Assembly (NCBI GenBank): GCA_937873095.1
Contig: CALMVI010000091.1
Span: forward strand, 1 to 35,585
Reading direction: 5' to 3'
DNA: 35,585 bases
From: an uncultured Acetobacteraceae bacterium
Lineage (GTDB): Bacteria; Pseudomonadota; Alphaproteobacteria; Acetobacterales; Acetobacteraceae
Positions 1 through 7,792 of this stretch are shown here, piece by piece. The position numbers were made by a program, and so were the translations under genes. How positions within the stretch are numbered: position 1 is the stretch's first letter; each line of letters starts with the position of its first letter. Under the pieces are notes generated by a model. That model searched no databases and had not been told where the DNA came from. It worked only from the letters and a program-made list of their open reading frames with translations.

Positions 1-371
1 TGCCAAGCCGGCACTGGCGGCACGGACGACTGCCGGCGTGCAGGGGCCGACGATACGGGCAAAGCCCATGGGTCGGGGACCGGCGGCAGGCGTGTCGTCG
101 GCACCTGCACGGGTGCCTGCGGCGGCTGGGGTTCCTGCAGCGGCTGGGCGGATGCCGCCGGCCGCAGCACCGGCGCGGGCTGTGGCGCGGGCTGTGGCGC
201 GGCACGCTGCGCGACGCCGCAGAACGGGCAGAACGCCACGGCGAAGCCGAACGGCTTGCCGCAGGCGACGCAGGAGAGGCCGCGTTTGTGCCAGCCCGAC
301 CCGCTCACCCGGTCACCGGCGTCGCTGTCGTGGCCTGGCGCGGGGGCAGGGCCTGCCGCTCCGCGCCGCAT
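1..371 (-). CDS. Zinc-ribbon protein, N-terminal part (runs off left edge)
   Basis: Reading leftward from an ATG at 371, the frame stays open to the window edge (about 123 codons). A short polar start is followed at roughly residues 33-52 by a zinc ribbon with two CxxC knuckles (CVAC and CPFC, 13 residues between the pairs). Then comes a long Pro/Ala/Gln-rich, probably disordered linker. The functional domain, if any, lies outside the window. The frame is open upstream only to a stop at 426-428. The sole ATG is at 371 and has no clear ribosome binding site; a GTG at 308 directly before the ribbon is an alternative. The gene diverges from the VWA-like gene with about 66 bases between them, so it may share regulation with the tubulin-like cluster. 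The zinc ribbon is read directly; a role in the cluster is inferred from position. Confidence 0.65.
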   Translation of the reverse strand, partial: MRRGAAGPAPAPGHDSDAGDRVSGSGWHKRGLSCVACGKPFGFAVAFCPFCGVAQRAAPQPAPQPAPVLRPAASAQPLQEPQPPQAPVQVPTTRLPPVPDPWALPVSSAPARRQSSVPPVPAW

Positions 372-437
372 TTCTGGGGAAACATCTGCGCCTGGAAGGG
401 ATTGTTTGCGGCCATGATGTCTCGTCTAAAAGGCCCC

Positions 438-1997
438 ATGTCGAGACCCCGTTCCGCCACGCGCCGACTGGCGCGGGCCGCCATGCTGCTTTGGTGCGGC
501 CTGACCGGCCTGGGCCACGCCCGCCTGCTCGCGGCGCCGGTCCCGACAGCGGCACCGGCACCGGCACCGCAGGAAGTGTACCTGGTCCAGAACAGCGGCT
601 GGATGGAGCCGTTCTACCTCGATCCGCGCTCGCCCTTCCTGCCGCTGCTGCGCGCCTTCATCGGCGCCTCCGTCCTGCCGGGCGCGCGCGTCACGATCGC
701 GTCGTTCAACCAGGCCGGTCAGCTGGGCGACACGCCATCGCCGCTGCCGCTGTACACTGGCCCGGTGGACGGCCACGCGATGGGTGCGGCGCTCGGCAGG
801 CTGACGCTGCCGCGCCGTGCGGACGGCAGGTACACCGATGCCGACTACAACGGCGCGCTGTCGAACACGATCGCGCATCTGCTGGGCGGCGCGCCCGGGG
901 TGGTCTGGATGGTCACCAACAACAAGAACTCGCGCAGCAACGACCAGCACGTGGTGGAGAACACAAGCCGCTTCAGCTCGCAGCTGATGAACTCGGCCTT
1001 CATCAGCCAGATCGTCGCGTATCCGATCCGCCTCCCCGCGCAGGGGCCGACGTTCAGCGAGAAGGGGCTGGTCATCTACGGCATCGCCTACGGGGACGCG
1101 GCGGCACCGCTGCTTCAGCAGGCTTGCGGCAGTGCGGCGATGCGCCGGCTCGTGGTGGACCATCCTGTCCGCCTCAAGCCGCTGACGGTCGATCCGCTGA
1201 CGCTGACGCTGACCGGGGCGGAGGGCAGCGCCGTGCGGTTGCGGCGCTTGGCGGACGCCATCCTGATCGACGGCGTGCCTGGGGCGGCCGCGACGCAGGT
1301 CGACATCCCGGCGCGGCTGACCAGCAACTATTACCCGCAGGTCATCGACCACGCGCAGCTTCGGGCCGATTGGCTGCCCGATGGCGGCGCGCCGGCCGTG
1401 GCCGCCGAGATTGAGCCGCAATCCATCACGGCACTTGGCCCAGACGAGGTGCTGGACGGCGTGCGCGTGCACCTGGCAGTGCCGGCCATCGCCCGCGCCC
1501 CTGGCCTGGCGGGGCTGCTGCAGGGTCAGCGCCAGCTGCACGGCAGGTTGCGGCTGCAGCTGACCGACGTTCACCTGGTGCTGCAGCAGGCGTTTCTCGA
1601 CAAGATGCGCGGCCTGTTCGGCGCCGATGCGGAGGCGGCCGGGCGGCAGGTGAGCGGCGGAGACCGGCCGAGCGCGCTGCCGGCCGCCCTGCCTGCGGTG
1701 TTCCTGGGCCACGAGGCAGTGGCTTCTGCGTCGACCGACGTGCCGGTCGTGATCAACGTGGTGTTCTCGCCCTGGCCGCTGATCCTGCTGCTCTGCGCCC
1801 TGCTGTCCGCGGCGCTGCTGGCGGCGCTGCTGCTGATCGCCTGCCTGCGGGAGCGCACACACGACATCGCCGTCGGCAGCGAGACGATGCGGGTGGCGGT
1901 GCGGCCGTTCCGCTCGACCACGCTGCGGTCGCGGGCCGGCACGCGGGTCGCTGTGACCGGCCGGTTGTTCGGCCGGCCCAGGGTCACCGGCGCTTGA
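438..1997 (+). CDS. Membrane-anchored von Willebrand A-like protein with degenerate MIDAS
   Basis: 519 residues. A basic start and hydrophobic stretch (about residues 1-34) look like a signal peptide. A VWA-like core follows: strand 1 with VQNSGWM at 50-56 where a canonical VWA has DxSGSM, a long helix, a strand ending in TNN at 160-162 where TDG is usual, and a hydrophobic strand LVIYGIAYG from 211. A second, beta-rich region follows. One strong transmembrane helix lies at about 447-470, then a 49-residue basic tail, so most of the protein should face the periplasm. The Asp residues that bind metal in classical VWA domains appear replaced (D to Q and D to N), so metal-dependent adhesion is doubtful. 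Start choice: ATG 438 has AAAAGG four bases upstream; ATG 414 or 417 would add seven or eight residues. The VWA call rests on motif spacing read by eye and needs a structure-based search. Confidence 0.6.
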   Translation: MSRPRSATRRLARAAMLLWCGLTGLGHARLLAAPVPTAAPAPAPQEVYLVQNSGWMEPFYLDPRSPFLPLLRAFIGASVLPGARVTIASFNQAGQLGDTPSPLPLYTGPVDGHAMGAALGRLTLPRRADGRYTDADYNGALSNTIAHLLGGAPGVVWMVTNNKNSRSNDQHVVENTSRFSSQLMNSAFISQIVAYPIRLPAQGPTFSEKGLVIYGIAYGDAAAPLLQQACGSAAMRRLVVDHPVRLKPLTVDPLTLTLTGAEGSAVRLRRLADAILIDGVPGAAATQVDIPARLTSNYYPQVIDHAQLRADWLPDGGAPAVAAEIEPQSITALGPDEVLDGVRVHLAVPAIARAPGLAGLLQGQRQLHGRLRLQLTDVHLVLQQAFLDKMRGLFGADAEAAGRQVSGGDRPSALPAALPAVFLGHEAVASASTDVPVVINVVFSPWPLILLLCALLSAALLAALLLIACLRERTHDIAVGSETMRVAVRPFRSTTLRSRAGTRVAVTGRLFGRPRVTGA

Positions 1998-2076
1998 CGA
2001 CGAGCAAAGGACAGGGGCGTCACGCGCCAGCGTGCTGCGCACGACGCCCCCGAACCCTATCTTCAGGAATGGGGGT

Positions 2077-2129
2077 CTGGGGTTTCAAACCCCAGCGGGG
2101 TCCAGGGGCAGAGCTCCTGGCCTTTTTCT
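2077..2129 (+). terminator. Tandem hairpins ending in a T-run (rho-independent terminator)
   Basis: Two hairpins lie in series: CTGGGGTTTCAAACCCCAG (2077-2095) and CCAGGGGCAGAGCTCCTGG (2102-2120, an 8-bp stem with one G-U pair and an AGA loop). A run of five T follows at 2123-2127. This is the classical form of an intrinsic terminator. It lies about 80 bases after the VWA-like gene and only 18 bases before the next start codon, so it should separate the VWA-like transcript from the three genes that follow, unless it works as an attenuator. Confidence 0.75.
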
Positions 2130-2146
2130 AATGTGGAGCGGCGCGG

Positions 2147-2626
2147 ATGCAGCCATCGAGGAACCATCACGAGACGGACGCCCCGCCGCCATCCACCGGG
2201 GCGCCGACGCCCGACATCGTCATTCCGCCACCTGCCGGCTCGCCTTCGGCGGTCGAAACCGTGCCTGCGACCCAGGCGTCAGGCAGGCCGGCGGGCGCCG
2301 TCGATGCGCCGCCTGCCCTGTCGTCCACGCAGCTCGTCATCGTGGCGGTGCTGGTGCTGATCTGGGCGGGGCTGCTGATCTTCGCCAGGCGTCTGCTGAC
2401 GCAGTCGCTGGTGGCGCAGTTCGCCGATCTCGGCCGCGCGCGCGGCGCCGGCACCACGCTCTATCTGTTTCTGCTGGTGCTGGGCGCGACGCTGGCGGTC
2501 TGCGCCATCGGCGGCTACTGGACGACGGCCGACGTCACCATCCCCGCCGCGGTGCTGAACGCGGTGATGCTGGTGGTGTTCCTGTTCAGCTTCGGCGGCG
2601 CCCTGTCCTCGCGTCAGCGGCGCTAG
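2147..2626 (+). CDS. Small three-helix membrane protein of the tubulin-like cluster
   Basis: 159 residues of unknown family. Residues 1-58 are a Pro/Ala/Thr-rich, probably unstructured segment. Three predicted membrane helices follow at about 61-79, 103-122 and 133-152. A basic and polar loop (RRLLTQSLVAQF...RARG) joins helices 1 and 2, and the protein ends in SSRQRR. The start is supported by GGAG eight bases upstream. The next gene follows after 46 bases, so it is probably cotranscribed with the zinc-ribbon/propeller gene and the tubulin-like gene. A membrane anchor or partner for those two proteins is a reasonable inference, but no motif shows a specific function. The frame, hydrophobic pattern and ribosome binding site make it a real gene. 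Confidence 0.75.
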   Translation: MQPSRNHHETDAPPPSTGAPTPDIVIPPPAGSPSAVETVPATQASGRPAGAVDAPPALSSTQLVIVAVLVLIWAGLLIFARRLLTQSLVAQFADLGRARGAGTTLYLFLLVLGATLAVCAIGGYWTTADVTIPAAVLNAVMLVVFLFSFGGALSSRQRR

Positions 2627-2672
2627 GGCGGGTTCGTGCTGACCGCGTAGCCCGAACCTGAAGGCAGGCCGT

Positions 2673-4121
2673 ATGGATGGCGGGCGCTGGCAGTTCGACT
2701 GCGACGGCTGGACCGAGACCTGGCACCGTGGGCCGGGGGGCGGATTCGACCGCGTCGAGGTGGGTGGGCGCGCCTACTCGGTCGCCCGGGACGATTTGAC
2801 GGCGCTGCGGCCACGCTGCGGGGCTGGGTGCGCGGTCTGCCTCCGCGCCCTGCCGCACGCCTTTTCGCACTGCCCGGCCTGCGGCTGCGTGCTCGCGGAC
2901 TGCCCCGCGCCTGCCGAGCCGTGCCAGAGCGTGCCCAATGCCGGCCGGCCGGTCGCTGGTGTCGCGGCGCTGTCGCTGGCCGGGCCACCGGGGCTGCGGG
3001 AACGCGTGGCGCTGCCGCAGGAGGGGCGGACGTTCGCTTTCGCAGTCGCCGGCAACCCTGCGCGCCTGTTCGCGCTGGACCGGGACGGCGGATGGCTGCA
3101 CGAGTTCGACCGGCGGCGCGCGGGCTGGACCAGGATTGCCGGGCTGGGCGAGATCTCGCTGCCGGACAGAGGCTGGGGCATGGCGGCCGGCCGAGACGGC
3201 TTGGCCATCGCCAGCGCGGACCGGCTGACGGTCGTCGACCTCGCCCGCGGACCGGTGCCGCAGCCGGTCGCGACGCCGCTCGGCCAGGATGTCTGCGTCG
3301 GCGCCCCGTGCGCCCTGGGGAGCGAGCTGCTGGCGCTGGTCGCCCGCGGCGGCGCGCTGCTGCTGGCGCGGCGGCCGATGGTGCGCGGCGGCGACTGGGC
3401 GTTCGAGGCGGTGCGGGACGCCGCCCCTGCTCCAGGGACGGCCGACGCGTTCTCGGCGCCGATGGTGACCGAAACCAGGGCGAGCTGGGCCGGACGCGAC
3501 GGCACTGTCGTGCTCGAGGCGGGGGTGCCTGAGGCGGGGCACGGCACCGCCGGACAGCCGGTCTGGCGCGGGTGGAGCGAGGGGTTCGCGCCCTTTCTGG
3601 AGCACCGGCCCTATGTCGATCCCGATGGCAGGGTCTGGCAGCTCGGCACCATGCCGATCGGCGTCAACAGGCGCGGCCTGGGCTTCGAACGCGTCAGGCT
3701 GCACAGCCAGGTCGACCGGGAACGCATCGGCGGCACGGTGCTGGCGGCGGGCATACTGGCCTGCCGCCAGCTGATCCTGCGCCACCGCGCCTGGGTGGAG
3801 CGCAGCCCCTACGACCGCCATCTGCCGGGCGGCGAGGGCGATTTCCTGGTGCCCGTCCTGGCGTTCGACCGGCAGCGCTGCGTCGTGATCGTGGCCGAGG
3901 GCGGGGTGGGCGAACTGGCCAACGCAGGTCCAGACGGCGCCGGCACGCCCATCCCAAGCGGGCTGCGCTTCTATGACGGGCGCACGCTGCACGACCTCGG
4001 CCTGCCGGTGACGCTGCGCCGCCTGTCGCAGGTCTCGGCCTTCGTGTTCGCGCAATCCCTGTACATCTATGACGCGCAGGAGAACGAGTGCTGGCGCTGG
4101 CCCCTGCAACTGGCAGATTGA
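2673..4121 (+). CDS. Zinc-ribbon protein with propeller-like repeats
   Basis: 482 residues, no signal peptide or membrane helix. The N-terminal 45 residues are beta-rich. A cysteine cluster follows at 49-77 with knuckles CAVC (53-56) and CPAC (67-70) and extra Cys at 49, 72 and 77, which fits a zinc ribbon. From about residue 95 to the end there are repeated short strands with Gly/Asp turns (for example FALDRDGGWLHEF and LTVVDLARGP), the texture of a beta-propeller, although no named repeat such as WD40 or Kelch is clear. ATG 2673 has AAGG and AGG elements 6-11 bases upstream. It lies 62 bases before the tubulin-like gene on the same strand. It could be a cytoplasmic scaffold or sensor for that GTPase. 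This is inference; the enzyme-like alternatives are not supported by any visible catalytic motif. Confidence 0.7.
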   Translation: MDGGRWQFDCDGWTETWHRGPGGGFDRVEVGGRAYSVARDDLTALRPRCGAGCAVCLRALPHAFSHCPACGCVLADCPAPAEPCQSVPNAGRPVAGVAALSLAGPPGLRERVALPQEGRTFAFAVAGNPARLFALDRDGGWLHEFDRRRAGWTRIAGLGEISLPDRGWGMAAGRDGLAIASADRLTVVDLARGPVPQPVATPLGQDVCVGAPCALGSELLALVARGGALLLARRPMVRGGDWAFEAVRDAAPAPGTADAFSAPMVTETRASWAGRDGTVVLEAGVPEAGHGTAGQPVWRGWSEGFAPFLEHRPYVDPDGRVWQLGTMPIGVNRRGLGFERVRLHSQVDRERIGGTVLAAGILACRQLILRHRAWVERSPYDRHLPGGEGDFLVPVLAFDRQRCVVIVAEGGVGELANAGPDGAGTPIPSGLRFYDGRTLHDLGLPVTLRRLSQVSAFVFAQSLYIYDAQENECWRWPLQLAD

Positions 4122-4183
4122 TGTGCCGGCAGAGTGATGGCTGCAGATCATGAGACCGCGACGCTGACCGGGGAGCCGAGTTG

Positions 4184-7100
4184 ATGGCCGACGAGTTTCC
4201 ACCTGGCGCCGATGCGCCGACCGAACTGAAGCGTGTGCGCCCGACGCTGTACGTGGCGCTGGGCGGCACCGGCAAGGAGGTGCTGCTGCGGCTGCGTCGC
4301 CGCATCCTGGAAACCTTGTGGAACGGTCAGCGCATCGAGAAACTCGACGACTTCCGCGTCGCCTCCTTCCTGTATTTCGACCTGTATCAGGGGCGCGCCG
4401 AAGAGGAGCGCGCCGGCGATGACGGGGCGGAAGACCCGATCTCGGCGCTGGTGGACCTGCCCAAGAGCGACTGCATCCAGAAGCGGCTGGAGACCGGCAA
4501 GTATCTCAACGGGCGCGAGATCGACCGCTACCCGCATGTCAAGCAGTGGCTGCCTGCGGGCGACCTGCGCAGCATCCGTGCCGAGGACGGGGCGGGACAG
4601 GTGCGCGCGCTGTCGCGCCTGTTCTTCTTCGACGACGTGGCCAACATCAACGACGCGATCAACAGCAAGGCCCGCGCGCTGCTGCACAACGTGTCCAACA
4701 GCGAGGCGCTGCTGCGGCTGGGCGTGGAAGTGGAACCGCAGGTGCAGGTCATCGTGATCTGCTCGGTCGCGGGCGGCACCGGCTCGGGCAGCTTCATCGA
4801 CATGGGATACCTTGCCAAGTCGATGCAGAACCCGCGGCCGGATCAGGTTTCGCTCTACGCCATACTGGGCGGCGCGTTCGCCGACCTCAACGAGAAGCGG
4901 ATGCTGGCCAACAGCTACGCGGCGCTGATGGAACTCGACACCTGCATGCAGGGCACGCCGTCTCCGCCCTACGTGGAGAACTGGACCGACACGATACGCA
5001 ACACCGCCTCCTACCCCTATGACAGCGTCTATCTGGTGGACGGCCGCAACATGGGCGGGCAAGGCACCGGCAACCGCGGGGACCTGTACCGCATGGTGGC
5101 CGACGTGCTGTTCGAAGACCTGCGCGACCCGCAACTGCGCGGCAAGAAGCGCGAGGATCTTGTCAACCAGAACACCAATTACCGACTGGAGCCGTACAGC
5201 CCGCCGATGCCGCCCGACCTGCAGGCGCTGTCGCTCGCGTTCAGCCGTGCGTATTCCGGCGTCGGCCAGTGCACGCTCAGCACGGACGGGCGGACGGAAT
5301 TCGACATGGAAACCGCGCGCGCCGCACGGCAGATGCTGTCGGCGTTCTTCCGCTTGCAGGCCGACGATCGCGCGAACACGCCGCAACCGGGCGAACGCGA
5401 CGAGTTCATGCGCACTGCGCTGTACCTCGACAAGGGCAGCTTCTTCCAGGAGTTCCCAAGCGCCTTCGCGCCCAAGCCGCCGGCGATCCCCGACCTGCCC
5501 CTGGTCGGCCGCATCCTGCAGAACAACGCGGTCGATGCCGTCAGCGACCTGCGCGCGCAGCTCCGCGCGGATTTCGAGGAGATACGCGGGGCGTTGCCCA
5601 ACCGGGCGGACTGGCGCGCGGCGATAGAGCAGCTGCGCGTCAAGCGGGAACGCGACATCCTGGGCGACATCACGCAGCAGAACCCGTTCGGCCCGCGGCT
5701 GCTGGCGGTGCGCGAGCAGAGCAGCCGCATCCTCGCCGAATGGAGCCGGACGGACGGCCTGCGCCAGTCGTTCTTTGCGCGCATCGACAACGCCGAACTG
5801 GGCGGCGTCGTCTACACCATACGCCTGATCCAGCAGATCCAGGACGAGATCGCGGTGGAAGGCGGGTTCATCACCCGCATGCACCGCGCGGCCGAGCAGT
5901 ACGACGCGCACGCGAAATCGCTGATCGACAGGTTCTACGCCCGCGCGCTGGAGAACCTGACAAAGGCGGTCAGGAAGAACTGGCTCGGCTCGATCGATAC
6001 GGACGCCATCGAACGATGCATGCAGCAGCTCGAGGAATCGCTGTTCTACACGCTGCAGTACCGGCTGCGCTCGGCTGCCTGCCTGGAGGCGGTCAGGCTG
6101 CTCGGCAGCCTGCGCGATCTGCTCGGGCGTCCGGACGGCGCATCGGGCCAGCCCAGGCCGGCGAGCATCCTGGCAGAGATCGAACAGGGCAACCTGGCCG
6201 TGCAGGAAACGGTGCAATCGATCGAGCAAGAACTGCGCGTGCTGCGCGACAGCATACGCGGCGGGGGCCCGATGTCGCAGGTGATACGCGGCGGCAAGCT
6301 GAACGAGCCGGTCAGCGGCGACTACGCGCAATGGGGGCGGGAGGCGCTGTCCGGCCAGGGCGGTTCGCGCATCATGTTCGAGGAGCTGAGGAAGCCGCAG
6401 ACCCGCGCGCGCATCGTCAGCCGCCTGCGCGGGGTGGCGCGCGAACGCATGCGCGACCGCGAGAGCCGGCTGCCCACGGTGCTGCAGGCGCTTGGCGACC
6501 TGAGCGAGCCAGAGCGCAACACGCTGTTCGGCGCGGCCATGCTGCAGGCGCTGCCATGGCTCAACGTCGACCCGCAGCGCATGGACCCGAGCTTCGACGG
6601 CAGCATGGTGAGCGTGTTCGTCTCGGTCGAGAATGCCGCCGAGATGGCCCAGCACTATGGCGAGACGCTGCAGCGCAGGCTGCCTGCGCTCTACCAGAAC
6701 AAGCGCATCGGCTTCGTGTCCTCCACCGTGCGCGGCCGCATGGTGATCTATTCCGAAGTCACCGGCCTGGCCCTGACCGCGCTGGTGCCGATGCATGACG
6801 ACCTGCGCCGCGCCTATGACGACAAGAACAGCAAGGAGGAGCGCTCGCCGCTGCACAACGACGCGGACAAGGCACGCTTCCGCCACCCGACCGCGATGTC
6901 GCTGCAGGACATGGAAGCGCTCGCCCAGCGTGTGGCGCTGTACCTGCGCGGCGTGCTGCTGGGCGTGCTGCGGCGGCGGGCCGACCGGGACTACGAACTC
7001 GACACGTCCAGCAACGATGTTGAGGACTGGTTGTCCATCGGCAGCGAGCAGCACATCTACCTGCGCGCGTTCAAGGCGGACCGGCGGGCGATGCTGGAGC

Positions 7101-7780
7101 GCAGGCTTGCCCGCATCGAGGACGGATTCTCACCGCTTCAGCGCGCGGGCTATGTGGCACTGCTCGACCACACCCTCGATCGTGTCTACCCGAAACGGCG
7201 CGTGCGGCGGGCCGACGGCAACGAACTCAGGGTCGGCGGCGTCGCCTGCCTGGCCGTGCAGCAGTTGCGGCGCGCGGCGATGTCCAGGCTGGCGCAGAGT
7301 CGTGCGCCGCTGCCCGCGGCGCCGGAAGCCGTGGTGTCTGCCCTGCTGCGCGGCATCGCCGCGTGGACGGCCGAGATCCCAGGCAGCCGCGCCGACACCA
7401 CGCCGCTGGAGGCCGACCCTGGCCGGGCTGAGGACAAGCGTACGATCGACTGGGAGCGTTTCTCCGACGCCCAGCTGGCCGCCCTGATCAACCCCGTCAA
7501 CGTCGCCCCGCCGCCTTTGCCCGCGCCGCCAGCGCTGCCCGCCTCAGTGTCGGCCCCGATGCCGCGGTACCACGCGATCATCGACGGGCAGGATAGCGGC
7601 GCGCTGGACCGCGACGCGCTGGAAAGCCACGCACAGGCCGGGATCCTGACCGGGTCCACGCTGGTCTGGGCTCCCGGCATGCCAGACTGGGCGGCGGCGA
7701 GGGACGTGCCGGCACTGGCCGCCCTTCTCGCCGCCTGCCGCCCGCCGCCTCTGCCCGGCACGGCGCGCGCGACGGTTTAG
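4184..7780 (+). CDS. Large FtsZ/tubulin-like GTPase with C-terminal GYF_2 domain
   Basis: 1198 residues. The N-terminal region resembles the Tubulin_2 (bacterial tubulin-like) family. A first nucleotide loop ALGGTGKE lies at about 25-32. The tubulin/FtsZ signature AGGTGSGS (196-203) follows a hydrophobic strand (VIVICSV), as in FtsZ GGGTGTG. The middle, about 400-1100, is mainly helical and unlike FtsZ (about 380 residues), so this is not the division protein. A proline-rich linker (about 1103-1125) leads to a GYF_2/DUF4339-type domain (about 1128-1182: YHAIIDGQDSG...LVWAPGMPDWAAA), which usually binds proline-rich partners. ATG 4184 has GGGGAG eight bases upstream. It closes the plus-strand cluster with the small membrane protein and the propeller-like protein. 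GTP-dependent filament formation at the membrane is likely from the family; its cellular role is unknown. Confidence 0.85.
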   Translation: MADEFPPGADAPTELKRVRPTLYVALGGTGKEVLLRLRRRILETLWNGQRIEKLDDFRVASFLYFDLYQGRAEEERAGDDGAEDPISALVDLPKSDCIQKRLETGKYLNGREIDRYPHVKQWLPAGDLRSIRAEDGAGQVRALSRLFFFDDVANINDAINSKARALLHNVSNSEALLRLGVEVEPQVQVIVICSVAGGTGSGSFIDMGYLAKSMQNPRPDQVSLYAILGGAFADLNEKRMLANSYAALMELDTCMQGTPSPPYVENWTDTIRNTASYPYDSVYLVDGRNMGGQGTGNRGDLYRMVADVLFEDLRDPQLRGKKREDLVNQNTNYRLEPYSPPMPPDLQALSLAFSRAYSGVGQCTLSTDGRTEFDMETARAARQMLSAFFRLQADDRANTPQPGERDEFMRTALYLDKGSFFQEFPSAFAPKPPAIPDLPLVGRILQNNAVDAVSDLRAQLRADFEEIRGALPNRADWRAAIEQLRVKRERDILGDITQQNPFGPRLLAVREQSSRILAEWSRTDGLRQSFFARIDNAELGGVVYTIRLIQQIQDEIAVEGGFITRMHRAAEQYDAHAKSLIDRFYARALENLTKAVRKNWLGSIDTDAIERCMQQLEESLFYTLQYRLRSAACLEAVRLLGSLRDLLGRPDGASGQPRPASILAEIEQGNLAVQETVQSIEQELRVLRDSIRGGGPMSQVIRGGKLNEPVSGDYAQWGREALSGQGGSRIMFEELRKPQTRARIVSRLRGVARERMRDRESRLPTVLQALGDLSEPERNTLFGAAMLQALPWLNVDPQRMDPSFDGSMVSVFVSVENAAEMAQHYGETLQRRLPALYQNKRIGFVSSTVRGRMVIYSEVTGLALTALVPMHDDLRRAYDDKNSKEERSPLHNDADKARFRHPTAMSLQDMEALAQRVALYLRGVLLGVLRRRADRDYELDTSSNDVEDWLSIGSEQHIYLRAFKADRRAMLERRLARIEDGFSPLQRAGYVALLDHTLDRVYPKRRVRRADGNELRVGGVACLAVQQLRRAAMSRLAQSRAPLPAAPEAVVSALLRGIAAWTAEIPGSRADTTPLEADPGRAEDKRTIDWERFSDAQLAALINPVNVAPPPLPAPPALPASVSAPMPRYHAIIDGQDSGALDRDALESHAQAGILTGSTLVWAPGMPDWAAARDVPALAALLAACRPPPLPGTARATV

Positions 7781-7792
7781 CGGCTGGCAGGT

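Noticed and set aside
305-415. 36-codon leftward frame starting MAANNPFQAQMFPQ before the zinc-ribbon gene
   Set aside because: It stops just before the zinc ribbon in another frame and has no ribosome binding site. It could be a frameshifted true start of that gene, but nothing in the sequence proves it.
4148-7054. Long open frame (968 codons) on the minus strand opposite the tubulin-like gene
   Set aside because: Its product is rich in Arg, His, Gln and Ala without recognisable motifs, the usual shadow of a GC-rich gene. The plus-strand protein has clear family motifs.
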